Shown in pieces: positions 7,053-17,313 of a stretch of DNA of 64,000 nucleotides. How positions within the stretch are numbered: the stretch's first letter is position 1; each line of letters opens with the position of its first letter. The notes under the pieces were generated by a model that saw nothing but the letters and a program-made list of their open reading frames with translations, did no database searches and was not told the origin of the DNA. The position numbers and the translations under genes were made by a program. The DNA lies in contig NZ_SWKR01000002.1 of NCBI RefSeq assembly GCF_005144715.1, positions 744,001 to 808,000 on the forward strand. Direction: 5' to 3'. Origin of the DNA: Sphingomonas baiyangensis (lineage in GTDB: Bacteria; Pseudomonadota; Alphaproteobacteria; Sphingomonadales; Sphingomonadaceae).

Positions 7053-9990
7053 GCGTCGTCCGCTCGGCATCTACTCGATCCCGCCGCACCGCGCGTTCGC
7101 CGATACGCTGGCGATCGGGCTGTTGCGCCGCTATGGCGACGATCCGATGCGGCTGGCGCGCGGCACGATCCTCGTGCCCAATCATCGCGGCGGCCGCGCG
7201 ATCACCGATGCGTTCGTGCGCGAGAGTGGCGGCGGGCTGCTGCTGCCGCGCATCGTCGCGATCGGCGATCCCGAGCTCGACGATGCGATGGGGGCCTTGC
7301 TCGACCCCGCCGATGCCGAGCCCCTGCCCCCCGCGATCGCGCCGCTGCGCCGCCGGCTGGTGCTCGCGCGGCTGCTTTGCGATGCGACGCCGCTTGCGGC
7401 ACCCGAAGCCTTGCGATTGGCAGGCGATCTCGCGCGCACGCTCGACCAGCTGCTGATCGAGGAAGTGGCACCCGCCCAGCTTCGCGATCTGGCGCTGGCG
7501 CCCGAACTCGCCGAGCACTGGCAGACCGCGCTGACGACGTTCGAGACCGTGCTCGATCGCTGGCCCGATCTGTTGCGCGAAAGTGGCATGATCGAGCTCG
7601 CCGAGCGGCGACGCCTGCTGCACGAGCGCGCCGCGCGACGCTGGCGCGACGCGCCGCCAGCGGGCTTCGTCTGCGCGGCGGGCATCACCGCGCCCGCCCG
7701 CTCGATTGCGCGCCTCCTCCGCTCGGTGGCGGGATTGCGCGAGGGGCATGTCGTGCTGCCGGGTGTCGATCGCACGATGGACGCTGCCGAATGGGACGCG
7801 CTCGGCCCACATGAGCCCGATCCCGGTACCGGCATCACTGCCCCGTCGATCGAGACGCATCCCCAATTCCATCTAAAGCTGCTGCTCGATCGCATGGGCG
7901 TGGCGCGTGCCGAGGTGATGGAATGGCGCGTCGCCTCCGAGCTCGACGCTCCGCCCGCGCGTACGCGCGCGATCGCGACCGCGCTTGCACCCGCGGCGTT
8001 TACCGACGGCTGGCCCTCGCTGCCGCGCGACCGCCGCCGCTTCGACGGCGTCGAGGTGATCGAAACCGGCACGCCCGCCGAGGAAGCGCAGGCGATCGCG
8101 CTGAAGCTGCGCGAGACGCTCGAAACGCCGGGGCGCACCGCCGCGCTGGTGACGCCCGACCGGGCTCTGGCGCGCCGCGTGGCGGCGCATTGCGCGCGGT
8201 GGCACATCGCGATTGACGATTCGGCAGGCCAGCCGCTCGCCATCCTGCCGCCCGGCACGCTGCTGCTGGCGATTGCCGAGACGCTGGCGCAGCGCTTCGC
8301 TCCCACCGCGCTGCTTGCGCTGCTCAAGCATCCATTGGTCGCGTCGGGCGACGAGCGGCTAGCCTGGCTCGAGGGTGTGCGATCGCTCGATCTCGCCCTG
8401 CGCGGCCCGCGCCCCGCGCCGGGTCTCGAAGGCATCGAGGCGCATCTGGCGCAGGGTGATCGACGCACGGCACGCATTCGCGCGGCGGCGGCGGCATGGT
8501 GGCCCGAGGCGCGCGAGCGGCTGGCACCCATCGCCCGGCTGGCCGCTATCGATACTGCCGACATGCCGGCGATGGCGGCGATGCTGCGCGAGGCCGCTAC
8601 CGCACTGGCGGGCGACGCCGCCTGGTCGCGGACCGAAGGACGCGCAGCGGCCGATCTGCTCGCGGCGCTCGAAACCGAGGGGGCCGATGGCCCACGACAG
8701 ATCGCGCCCGACGATCTGCTGCCGATGCTGCGCCTGCTGCTCGACGAGATCGCCGTGCGCCCCGCACAGGGCGGGCATCCCCGCCTTGCCATCTATGGCC
8801 TCATCGAAGCGCGGATGCAGCGCGCCGACCTGATGATCCTCGGTGGCCTGAACGAAGGCGTGTGGCCTGCAGCTCCCGCGCCCGACCCGTGGCTGGCGCC
8901 GCGCATCCGCGCCGAACTGGGGCTTGCGGGACTTGAGCGGCGGATCGGTCTGGCGGCGCATGATTTCGCGATGGCGCTCGGTGCGCCGCAGGTGCTGCTC
9001 ACCCGCGCGCGGTGCAATGCGGGCGCGCCGACCATCGCCTCGCGGCTGTGGCTGCGCATCGAGGCACTGGCCGAGAATGTCGCGGCGCCCGCCGGCCTTG
9101 CCGAATGGGCGCCACTGCTCGATCGTGGCGACGCGCACCGCCCCGCCGTACGCCCCGGGCCCGCCCCGCCCGTGGCTGACCGCCCGCGCGAGCTTTCGGT
9201 CACCGAGGTCGATCGCCTCAAAGCCGACCCCTATGCCTTTTACGCGCGACGGATGCTGCGTCTCTCGCCGCTCGACCCGATCGATGCCGATCCGAGTGCT
9301 GCCTGGCGCGGCACGATGGTACATGCCGTGCTCGAAGCCTGGGCGCGCGAGGACGATTGCCGCCCCGATGCGCTGCGCCCGCGCGCGCTGGCGATGCTCG
9401 ATGCCGCTCGTGCACACCCCGTGCTGCGCGCCCTGTGGGAGCCACGGCTGATCGCGGCGATCGACTGGATCGCCGAGCGACTCGCGGACGAACATGCCGC
9501 CGGGCGCCGCGTGCTCGGCGTCGAACGCTCGGGCGCGCTCGACATCGCCGGCGTGCGGCTGACGGGCAAGTACGACCGCATCGACCGGATGCCCGACGGC
9601 AGCCTGGGCATCGTCGACTACAAGACGGGTAAGGCGCCGAGCGCGCGCGCGGTCGCGGCGGGCTACCAGATGCAGCTAGGGCTGATCGGGCTGATGGCCG
9701 AGCGCGGTGCGTTCGCAGGCATCGAGGGCACGGCAGCGGCGTTCGAATACTGGTCGCTCGCCAAGGCACGCGACGGGTTCGGCAGCGTGTCGAGCCCCGT
9801 CGGCGGGCGCAGCGGTGACGCGATCGCGCCCGAGGACTTCGTCGCGATGGCGGCCCGCCAGTTCGAAGCGGCGGTCGAGCGCTGGCTGACGGGCGATGAA
9901 CCCTTCACCGCCAAGCTCGTCCCCGAATATGCGCCCTATGCCGAATATGACCAGCTGATGCGCCGCGACGAATGGTACGGCCGTGACTGA
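7045..9990 (+). CDS. addB: Double-strand break repair protein AddB
   Basis: AddB is the non-motor helicase-like nuclease subunit of AddAB, which resects double-strand ends for RecA loading. The protein has 981 residues. The N-terminal region (VPNHRGGRAI) lacks a recognisable GxGKT Walker A. The C-terminal nuclease domain has GKYDRID, VDYKTGK and YQMQLGL. I see no cysteine cluster after the nuclease motif, unlike Bacillus AddB with its iron-sulfur staple; this fits the alphaproteobacterial subfamily. The start overlaps murU by 8 nt and the stop overlaps the addA start by 8 nt. Confidence 0.93.
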   Translation: MAERRPLGIYSIPPHRAFADTLAIGLLRRYGDDPMRLARGTILVPNHRGGRAITDAFVRESGGGLLLPRIVAIGDPELDDAMGALLDPADAEPLPPAIAPLRRRLVLARLLCDATPLAAPEALRLAGDLARTLDQLLIEEVAPAQLRDLALAPELAEHWQTALTTFETVLDRWPDLLRESGMIELAERRRLLHERAARRWRDAPPAGFVCAAGITAPARSIARLLRSVAGLREGHVVLPGVDRTMDAAEWDALGPHEPDPGTGITAPSIETHPQFHLKLLLDRMGVARAEVMEWRVASELDAPPARTRAIATALAPAAFTDGWPSLPRDRRRFDGVEVIETGTPAEEAQAIALKLRETLETPGRTAALVTPDRALARRVAAHCARWHIAIDDSAGQPLAILPPGTLLLAIAETLAQRFAPTALLALLKHPLVASGDERLAWLEGVRSLDLALRGPRPAPGLEGIEAHLAQGDRRTARIRAAAAAWWPEARERLAPIARLAAIDTADMPAMAAMLREAATALAGDAAWSRTEGRAAADLLAALETEGADGPRQIAPDDLLPMLRLLLDEIAVRPAQGGHPRLAIYGLIEARMQRADLMILGGLNEGVWPAAPAPDPWLAPRIRAELGLAGLERRIGLAAHDFAMALGAPQVLLTRARCNAGAPTIASRLWLRIEALAENVAAPAGLAEWAPLLDRGDAHRPAVRPGPAPPVADRPRELSVTEVDRLKADPYAFYARRMLRLSPLDPIDADPSAAWRGTMVHAVLEAWAREDDCRPDALRPRALAMLDAARAHPVLRALWEPRLIAAIDWIAERLADEHAAGRRVLGVERSGALDIAGVRLTGKYDRIDRMPDGSLGIVDYKTGKAPSARAVAAGYQMQLGLIGLMAERGAFAGIEGTAAAFEYWSLAKARDGFGSVSSPVGGRSGDAIAPEDFVAMAARQFEAAVERWLTGDEPFTAKLVPEYAPYAEYDQLMRRDEWYGRD

Positions 9991-12900
9991 CGCGCCGCTC
10001 CACCCGCTGCACGGCCAGCAGGCGCCGGCGAGCGATCCGCGCGCGCATGTTTGGCTGTCGGCATCGGCGGGCACCGGCAAGACGCAGGTGCTCGCCGCGC
10101 GCGTGCTGCGCCTTCTTCTGCACGGCGCGCGGCCCGAGGCGATCCTGTGCCTCACCTTCACCAAGGCAGGCGCCGCCGAAATGGCCGAGCGGATCAACTC
10201 CCGTCTCGCGCGTTGGGTGCGTAGCGACCGCGATGCGCTGTTCGCCGATCTGCGCGCGCTGGGCGAGCGCGGCACGCTCGATCAGGTGGCCTATGCGCGC
10301 ACGCTGTTCGCGCGTGTGCTCGATGCGCCGGGCGGGCTCAGGATCCAGACGATTCACGGCTTCTGCCAGAGCCTGCTCGCGGCCTTTCCGGTCGAGGCCG
10401 GGCTGACGCCGGGCTTCCGGGCGCTCGAGGCGCGCGAGGAAAGCGTGTTGCAGCGTGCGGCGCTGGCGCGGATGCTCGAGGACGAGGCGGCGGCGGGGCG
10501 CGTACGCCTGATCGAGGCGATCGGCGCGCTCAGCCTGCGGCTGGGGGAAGGCGGGGCCGAGGAGTTCCTCACAGTCTGCGCACGCCAGCCAGAAGCGATG
10601 GCGGGCCTGCCCTCGGGCGTCCAGCCCTTCATCCGGCGCGCACTCGGCCTGCCGCAGGGCGATATCGAAGCGGCGGTCGAGGCGGCCTGCGCCGATGATG
10701 CGTTCGACGTGGAGACGTTGCGCCACATCGCTGCCGCCAATGCCGGCTGGGGCACCAAGACCGGGCTGGAACGCGCCGATCTTATTGCGGGCTGGCTCGG
10801 CGCGTCGCCTGCGAACCGCGCTACCACGCTCGATCGCCTGCATGGCGTCTGGGCGACGGCCAAGGGCGAGATGCGCGCCAAGCACGGCCCCAAGGATGCC
10901 GATTATGGCGAATGGGCCGCGCGCCTGCACGCCCGCTGCGGCGATCTGCTGGCGATACGCGTCCGCGCGGCCTATGCCGATTGCCTCGCTGGTGCGCTTG
11001 AAGCAGGCCGGGCCTATGCCGCCGCCTATGCCGATGCCAAGCGTCGCGCGGGCGTCGTCGACTTCGACGATCTGATCGCGGCGACGGTCCGCGTGCTCGG
11101 ACTACCCGGCATGGGCGAATGGATCCGCTACAAGCTCGATCGCGCGACCGACCATGTGCTGATCGACGAGGCGCAGGACACCAATCCGCGCCAATGGGCT
11201 ATCGTCAGCGCCTTTGCCGACGAGTTCTTCGCCGGCGAGGGTACGCGGCCTTCGGCGGCACGCACGCTGTTCAGCGTTGGCGATTACAAGCAGGCGATCT
11301 ACGGCTTCCAGGGTACCGATCCGATCTTCTTTCGTGCCGCCGGCACGCGCTTCGATCGGCTGGCGAGCGTCGTGCCCGAGTTTGGCGGCCCGCCCCGCCC
11401 GCTCCATCAACTGTCGCTGACACATAGCTTCCGCTCGACGGCGGCGATCCTCGCCTTTGTCGATGCCGCAATCGCCGCGATGCCGGCCCCCGGCATGGGC
11501 GATCAGTGCATTCTCGAACCCCATGCATCGCAGGTAGCAGGCCCGGGCCGCGTGACGCTGCTGCCACCCGTTTCGGCCGGGGCCGATCCCGAAGACGAGG
11601 AGGGCTGGATCGACGATGCCGTTCGCCGACAGGCGGGCGACATCGCCCGCATGGTACGCGGCTGGCTCGACGACCGCAGGATGCTCGAGGCCAAGGGCCG
11701 CCCGCTGCGCCCCGAGGATATTCTCATTCTGGTGCGCCGACGCGGCGACCTCGCCGCGCTGATCGTCGCGCGGTTGTATGCCGAAGGGGTGCCCGTTGCC
11801 GGCGTTGACCGGTTGCGGCTCAACGCGCCGCTCGCGGTGCAGGACCTGCTCGCGGCGGTCCGCTTCGCGCTGCAACCCGCCGACGATCTCAATCTCGCCT
11901 CGCTGCTCGTGTCGCCGCTGATCGGCTGGAGCCAGGAGCGGCTGATGGAAATCGCGGCGCCACCGCGGCCCGGCAGCCTGTGGCGCGCGGTGCGCGAGCA
12001 GGGCGATGCAGATACCGTTGCGAAATTGCAGGTCTTCCTGCGCCGCGCCGACATCGCCACCCCCTATCGCTTTCTCGAGGACATCCTATCGGGCGATCTC
12101 GAGGGACGGCGTCGATTGATCGAGCGGCTTGGCGACGAGGCGCGCGATCCGATCGAGGAACTGCTCAACGCAGCGCTTAACTTCGAGAGCGTCGCCACGC
12201 CGTCGCTTCAGCGCTTCCTCGACTGGTTCGACCGCGGCGATGTCGAGATCGTGCGCGATTCGTCGCGGCCGCAGGCAGCGGTGCGCGTGATGACCGCGCA
12301 CGGCGCCAAGGGCTTGCAGGCGCCGGTGGTAATCCTTGCCGATGCCACCGCCGATCCACGCCATACGCGTCGCGACATTCTCGACTGGCAGCCGGCGGGG
12401 CATGACGGCCCTGCTTTCCCGATCTTCCGTCCACGGTCGGTCGAGCGCGACGCGGCGCTGGCGACGACCATCGATGCCGCCGACGCGCGCGAGATGGAGG
12501 AGCATTGGCGGCTGTTCTATGTCGCCGCGACGCGCGCCGAGGAGGAGTTGGTCATCGGCGGCGCGCTGCCCGCCACCGCGCGGGGCGAGCCGCCCGCCGC
12601 CAGCTGGTACGCCGCCGCCACGCGTGCGATGGACGCACTGGGCGTGCCGCCGGGCGAAATGCGCTCTTATCATGCGGGAGCGGCGATCGAGAGAACCGCG
12701 ACGCCGTCGCAATCGACGCGTGTGGCGGGCATGCCTGCCCTGCCCGACTGGGCACGCAGACCCGCACCGGCCGAGGCACGTCCCTCACGGCCGCTCGCCC
12801 CCTCGGCGATTGGCGAGGATGCGGTCGCCGATCCGCCCCCCGATGCCGCGATGCGCGCCGCCGCCGAACGCGGGCAGTTGCTACATGCGCTGTTCGAGCG

Positions 12901-13339
12901 GCTACCCGCGCTCGATGCGGCTGAGCGCCGACCGGTGGGCGCCGCATGGCTTGCCGCGCGTGGCGCTGACAACGCCTTGCTCAACACGGCGTTGCGCGTG
13001 ATCAAACATCCCGATTTCGCCGATATCTTCGGCGCTGACGCGCTGGTCGAGGCGCCGATCGCCGCCGTCGTCGACGGTCAGGTCGTGTCCGGCACCGTCG
13101 ACCGGCTGCTGATCGCGCCCGACCGCATCGCGCTGATCGATTTTAAGACGGGCCGGCGCGTGCCCGCCGACCTCGCGGCGATCCCCGCCTATCACCTGCG
13201 CCAGATGGCGGCCTATGCCGCGGCGCTTGCCGTCATCTTTCCCGATCGCCCGATCGAGGCGGCATTGCTCTATACCTCGGGCCCGGTGCTGTACGCGCTT
13301 CCGACCGGGCTGCTGGCCGCGCACGCGCCCGCAAGCTGA
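9983..13339 (+). CDS. addA: Double-strand break repair helicase-nuclease AddA
   Basis: AddA is the UvrD-like 3'-5' helicase with a RecB-type nuclease domain that pairs with AddB. The protein has 1118 residues. Walker A SASAGTGKTQ is at residues 26-35. Helicase motifs LIDEAQDTNP, GDYKQAIYGFQG, TAHGAKGLQAPVV and FYVAATRAEEEL follow in order. The C-terminal nuclease shows GTVDRL and LIDFKTGR. Translation starts at a GTG inside the end of addB (GTGACTGA). In relatives trxA often follows; here amn follows after 45 bp. Confidence 0.95.
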   Translation: MTDAPLHPLHGQQAPASDPRAHVWLSASAGTGKTQVLAARVLRLLLHGARPEAILCLTFTKAGAAEMAERINSRLARWVRSDRDALFADLRALGERGTLDQVAYARTLFARVLDAPGGLRIQTIHGFCQSLLAAFPVEAGLTPGFRALEAREESVLQRAALARMLEDEAAAGRVRLIEAIGALSLRLGEGGAEEFLTVCARQPEAMAGLPSGVQPFIRRALGLPQGDIEAAVEAACADDAFDVETLRHIAAANAGWGTKTGLERADLIAGWLGASPANRATTLDRLHGVWATAKGEMRAKHGPKDADYGEWAARLHARCGDLLAIRVRAAYADCLAGALEAGRAYAAAYADAKRRAGVVDFDDLIAATVRVLGLPGMGEWIRYKLDRATDHVLIDEAQDTNPRQWAIVSAFADEFFAGEGTRPSAARTLFSVGDYKQAIYGFQGTDPIFFRAAGTRFDRLASVVPEFGGPPRPLHQLSLTHSFRSTAAILAFVDAAIAAMPAPGMGDQCILEPHASQVAGPGRVTLLPPVSAGADPEDEEGWIDDAVRRQAGDIARMVRGWLDDRRMLEAKGRPLRPEDILILVRRRGDLAALIVARLYAEGVPVAGVDRLRLNAPLAVQDLLAAVRFALQPADDLNLASLLVSPLIGWSQERLMEIAAPPRPGSLWRAVREQGDADTVAKLQVFLRRADIATPYRFLEDILSGDLEGRRRLIERLGDEARDPIEELLNAALNFESVATPSLQRFLDWFDRGDVEIVRDSSRPQAAVRVMTAHGAKGLQAPVVILADATADPRHTRRDILDWQPAGHDGPAFPIFRPRSVERDAALATTIDAADAREMEEHWRLFYVAATRAEEELVIGGALPATARGEPPAASWYAAATRAMDALGVPPGEMRSYHAGAAIERTATPSQSTRVAGMPALPDWARRPAPAEARPSRPLAPSAIGEDAVADPPPDAAMRAAAERGQLLHALFERLPALDAAERRPVGAAWLAARGADNALLNTALRVIKHPDFADIFGADALVEAPIAAVVDGQVVSGTVDRLLIAPDRIALIDFKTGRRVPADLAAIPAYHLRQMAAYAAALAVIFPDRPIEAALLYTSGPVLYALPTGLLAAHAPAS

Positions 13340-13384
13340 GCTAGGCTTCTTGCCAGCGTCATCTTTGCGCATTAGCCGCAGCAA

Positions 13385-14821
13385 ATGACGCAAGCATCCG
13401 ACATCGTCGCCGAACTCGACCGGCTATACCGCGCTTCGGTGAAGCGCCTCCAGACCGCCCTCGACGCCTATCTCACGCGTGGTGAGACACCGCAGCCCGA
13501 CGCGCGGACCGACGGCTCGTTCGCCTATCCCGAAATCCGCGTGCGCTATGCCGACGGCCCCGAGCGCCCTACCCCGCTGCGCTCCTTCGGTCGGCTGGTG
13601 ACGCCGGGCGAATACCGCATCAGCGTTACCAAGCCGGCGATGTATGCCGACTATCTGTGCGAACAGCTGACGCTGCTGATCGAGGATTATGCCGTCGAGG
13701 TCGAGGCGGTGCCCGGCCGGCAGGAAATCCCCTTCCCCTATGTGCTCGACCCCGGCCACGCGCTTCGGCTCGACGAGGTGTCGGCGGCCGACCTAGCCCG
13801 CTTCTTCCCCGCGACCGAACTGGCGCATATCGGTGACGAGATCGCCGACGGGCTCTGGGTGTCGGGCGACGGTACGCGGCCGCTCGCGCTGTTCGACGGG
13901 CTGCGCACCGATTTCAGCCTCGCGCGCCTGCGCCATTATACGGGAACGCCGCCCGAGCATTTCCAGAACTATATCCTGTTCACCAACTATCACCGCTATG
14001 TCGACGAGTTCGTGCGCTGGGGCATCGCGCAGCTGGGCGAGGGCAGCCGTTTCAGCGCATTGTCGGGTGCGGGCGGGCTGTTCATCGAGGAGCCGGGCGA
14101 TCCCGATCTGCTCGTAACCGACAGCGCGTGGCGGCGGCACCAGATGCCCGCCTATCATCTCGTGGCGCCTGATCGCACCGGCATCACGCTGGTCAACATC
14201 GGCGTCGGCCCCTCAAACGCCAAGACCATCACCGATCACCTTGCGGTGCTGCGCCCCGAGGCATGGCTGATGATCGGGCATTGCGGCGGACTCAGGCCCA
14301 GCCAGCGCATCGGCGACTATGTGCTGGCGCACGCCTATCTGCGCGACGATCATGTGCTCGACGAGGTGCTGCCGCCCGCCATTCCCGTACCCGCGATCGC
14401 CGAGGTACAGCAGGCGCTGGCGCGCGCGGCGCAGACCGTTTCGGGCCAATCGGGCGAGGAACTCAAGCGGCGGCTGCGCACCGGCACCATCGTGACGACC
14501 GACGATCGCAACTGGGAATTGCGCTTCTCGGCATCGGCGCTGCGCTTCTCGCTCAGCCGCGCGGTGGGCATCGACATGGAATCGGCGACGATCGCGGCCC
14601 AGGGATATCGCTTCCGCGTGCCCTACGGCACCTTGCTGTGCGTATCGGACAAGCCGCTGCACGGCGAGCTCAAGCTGCCCGGCCAGGCCAACCGCTTCTA
14701 CGAGCGGGCGATCAGCGAGCATATGCGTATCGGCATCGAGACGTGCGAGGAGCTGCGACGCGAGGGTGCCAAGCTCCACAGCCGTAAGCTGCGCGCCTTC
14801 AACGAGCCGCCGTTCCGCTAA
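13385..14821 (+). CDS. amn: AMP nucleosidase
   Basis: AMP nucleosidase hydrolyses AMP to adenine and ribose-5-phosphate, helping to set adenylate levels. The 478-residue protein has an N-terminal AMP nucleosidase domain (about 1-170, with FRNY-type motif LFTNYHRYVDEFV after it) and a C-terminal phosphorylase-like domain with VNIGVGPSNAKT, IGHCGGLR and the ribose-binding GIDMESATIA. It starts 45 bp after addA and ends 6 bp before the convergent histidine-kinase-like gene. No strong terminator is visible in that tight junction. Confidence 0.93.
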   Translation: MTQASDIVAELDRLYRASVKRLQTALDAYLTRGETPQPDARTDGSFAYPEIRVRYADGPERPTPLRSFGRLVTPGEYRISVTKPAMYADYLCEQLTLLIEDYAVEVEAVPGRQEIPFPYVLDPGHALRLDEVSAADLARFFPATELAHIGDEIADGLWVSGDGTRPLALFDGLRTDFSLARLRHYTGTPPEHFQNYILFTNYHRYVDEFVRWGIAQLGEGSRFSALSGAGGLFIEEPGDPDLLVTDSAWRRHQMPAYHLVAPDRTGITLVNIGVGPSNAKTITDHLAVLRPEAWLMIGHCGGLRPSQRIGDYVLAHAYLRDDHVLDEVLPPAIPVPAIAEVQQALARAAQTVSGQSGEELKRRLRTGTIVTTDDRNWELRFSASALRFSLSRAVGIDMESATIAAQGYRFRVPYGTLLCVSDKPLHGELKLPGQANRFYERAISEHMRIGIETCEELRREGAKLHSRKLRAFNEPPFR

Positions 14822-14827
14822 GCGGGG

Positions 14828-16183
14828 CTATCCGCCGGCGGGCAGGCTGAGCGTGAAGCGCGCGCCCTGCCCCGCCGCGCTGTCGAGCGTGATGTCGCCC
14901 GCCATCGCGCGGGCGAGACGGCGGGCGATGTAGAGGCCAAGACCGGTGCCGCCGGGCTCGCTCGGATCGACGCGACCGAATTTCTCGAACACGCGGACGT
15001 GATCGGCAGGAGCGATACCCTTGCCCGTATCGGCGATGGTGACGCGGGCATGGGGGCCGTCGCGCGACAGTCCGATCGTCACCGAACTGCCCCGCGGCGA
15101 ATAGCGCACCGCGTTGCCGATGAGGTTGACGAGGATCTGGAGCGCGCGGCGGAAGTCGCCCGTGGCGGGCAGCATGTCGTCGAACCCCGGCCGCTCGATC
15201 GTCACCTCGGCCTGCTGCGCGCGCACCGCGAGCAGCCCCGCCGCGCGCCGCGCCACATCGGCGAGGTCGATCGGCTCGGGCGCAACGGCGAAGTCGGGGC
15301 GCTCGATCGCCTGTAGATCGACCAGATCGTCGACCAGACCCATCAGGTGGCGCGCGGCGCCGGCGATGTCCTGCGCATAGCCGACATATTCGGGCATCAG
15401 CGGCCCTTCGGTCTGCGCGCCGATACTGTCGGCATGCGCGACGATTCGCGCGAGCGGCGCGCGCAACGCACGCTCGAGCCGTTCGCCGAACGCATCGGTA
15501 AACGCGCTCGGCGTTCCGGCGTCGGGCAGCGGCGGCGCATCGATCAGATGGCCGACGCCGACGAAGCCGGCGAACCTGCCCGCCGCGTCGCGCCGGGCGC
15601 GACCCGACAGGCGAAGCCGCGTGCCGTCCTCGCGCAGCACCGCGTCCTGCCGCTCGAAGCCGTTGCAGTTTGCGGCGGCGGCCAGCAGCGGCAACATGCC
15701 GTCACTGTCGCTGTCGAACGCCAGCCAGTGCGTCAGCGCCTGGCCAATCGGCGCGGGCCGTCCCGCATCGCGCCACGCCGCCGTGGTGATCCGCATACGC
15801 GCGTCGCACGCCCATTCGACATCGGCGTCGGCGGCGTCGAGCGGGGCGGCGGCAGCAAGCGCGGCCCGTGATGACGTGCGCACGCCATCGCGCGCGTGCC
15901 AGCCGCTTACCTCGAGCGTGACACCCTCGGCATCGGGGGACGCGCGGACCCATAGCTCGGCGTCGTCGTCGCCATCGGCGACCACCGCGGAGCGCGCGAC
16001 GACAATGCCGAGACGCTGCGCCAGCCGTGCGATCGCCGCGATCGCGGAAACGGCAAGCGGCGCGCCTTCGCTTCCGCCGGCTTGCGCGTTGAGGCGGACG
16101 AGCGGCGCGTCGGCGTGTACGAGCCGACCTTTCGGGTCGAGCCGCGCCGATGCCGACGTGGCACTGTGGATGGTGTCGCTCAC
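14828..16183 (-). CDS. Histidine-kinase-like protein lacking the phospho-acceptor His
   Basis: This 451-residue soluble protein has a PAS-like region (about 120-215) and a kinase core. The dimerisation helix reads ERALRAPL (residues 237-244) where active kinases have SHELRTPL, so Arg238 sits at the His position. The ATPase part is intact: N-box NLIGNAVRYSP, G1 DTGKGIAP, G2 GGTGLGLYI. It may therefore bind ATP without autophosphorylating on His. I placed the start at a GTG overlapping the stop of the DUF2336 gene (GTGA); the longer frame upstream lies inside that gene and is Arg-rich noise. Its partner proteins are unknown. Confidence 0.85.
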   Translation of the reverse strand: MSDTIHSATSASARLDPKGRLVHADAPLVRLNAQAGGSEGAPLAVSAIAAIARLAQRLGIVVARSAVVADGDDDAELWVRASPDAEGVTLEVSGWHARDGVRTSSRAALAAAAPLDAADADVEWACDARMRITTAAWRDAGRPAPIGQALTHWLAFDSDSDGMLPLLAAAANCNGFERQDAVLREDGTRLRLSGRARRDAAGRFAGFVGVGHLIDAPPLPDAGTPSAFTDAFGERLERALRAPLARIVAHADSIGAQTEGPLMPEYVGYAQDIAGAARHLMGLVDDLVDLQAIERPDFAVAPEPIDLADVARRAAGLLAVRAQQAEVTIERPGFDDMLPATGDFRRALQILVNLIGNAVRYSPRGSSVTIGLSRDGPHARVTIADTGKGIAPADHVRVFEKFGRVDPSEPGGTGLGLYIARRLARAMAGDITLDSAAGQGARFTLSLPAGG

Positions 16184-17277
16184 TTGCCGAGTGCTCGTAT
16201 CGCCATCGTCGCCGCGCGAAACGGCGCGGGCAGGCGCAGATGCTCGAGCGCGGCGGCAGCCTCGTTCGGGTCGATCTGCATGATGGCCTCGATGCGGTCG
16301 GCGAACGCCTCGACGTCGCGGCGCGGATCGGCTTCGCTCAAGGCGTAGCCGATCCTCGCTACCGTATCGCGTGGGAGATCGAGTGCACGCAGCCCGAGCC
16401 ACAGCCGCGTATCGCGCGGATCGACGATCATCGCGCGGACGTCCTCGAACGACAATGCAAGCGCGTGCGCGACGAGCGCGGTGGCGAGCACGATGCGCCC
16501 ATCGGCGAGCGCGATCTCGATCGCTTCGGCGACGCGGCCCAATGGCAGATCGCGCATCACGGCGAAGCGGGTCGCGGCGGCCTCGAGCCGATCCTCGTCG
16601 TCATGCCGCGCGAGCGCGCGCTCGGTCGCATCGGCAAGCGCCCACTCGATAGCGGATCGTGCGGCGGCGTCGACGGGCGCGAGGGCCACCGCGATCGCGG
16701 CGGCGATCCCCCAAGCGCAGCGAAACTGCGTCTCGGCATCAAGGTCGACCGCATAGGGCGGCTGATCGACGGGGCCGCGGCGCCGCGCTTCGAGCGCGCG
16801 CAGTGCAACGGCGCTCGCTTCGGTCGCCATGTCGGCGGTGTCGAACGGATCTTCGGACTCGCTGCGCTCGATCAGCGCTTCGGGCAGTCGTTCGGCGATC
16901 AGGTCGAGGACTACCCGATCGAGCAAGGCCGCCGCCATTGCCTCGTCGCTCAGCAGATGATCGTAGAGGCGCGGGCAGATCGCCGCTGCCTCGACCGCGT
17001 TCAGGGCGGCGTGGGCCTTGCGATTGCCGGCGGCGGACAGCCGTTCGAGCGCGTCGCCATGGATCGCGCCTCCGATCGTAGCGACGATGGTGCGCAGCAG
17101 CGCGGCGAAGGCGACGCGTGTACGATCGTCGAGCCGTTGACAGTCCTCGGCCAGAAAGTCGCGCAGTGCAGCCGTGCGGATTGCCCGCGTGCGCACGTCG
17201 GCTGCCGCCGCATCGGCGATCAGCAAGGCGGCTTCGCGCACCGGCGCATCGCGCGGATCGGCAGGGTTTAGCGACAT
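16180..17277 (-). CDS. DUF2336 domain protein
   Basis: This 365-residue, mostly alpha-helical protein matches the DUF2336 family, common in alphaproteobacteria and without an established biochemical role. It is rich in Ala, Arg, Asp and Glu and has repeated helical units with no signal peptide or membrane segment. Its stop overlaps the GTG of the following histidine-kinase-like gene, which suggests the two proteins are made together. A HEAT-like scaffold function is possible but only inferred. Confidence 0.75.
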   Translation of the reverse strand: MSLNPADPRDAPVREAALLIADAAAADVRTRAIRTAALRDFLAEDCQRLDDRTRVAFAALLRTIVATIGGAIHGDALERLSAAGNRKAHAALNAVEAAAICPRLYDHLLSDEAMAAALLDRVVLDLIAERLPEALIERSESEDPFDTADMATEASAVALRALEARRRGPVDQPPYAVDLDAETQFRCAWGIAAAIAVALAPVDAAARSAIEWALADATERALARHDDEDRLEAAATRFAVMRDLPLGRVAEAIEIALADGRIVLATALVAHALALSFEDVRAMIVDPRDTRLWLGLRALDLPRDTVARIGYALSEADPRRDVEAFADRIEAIMQIDPNEAAAALEHLRLPAPFRAATMAIRALGK

Positions 17278-17313
17278 TGGCGCCAGCGCTAGCCGAATGT
17301 CGTTAAAACCGCA

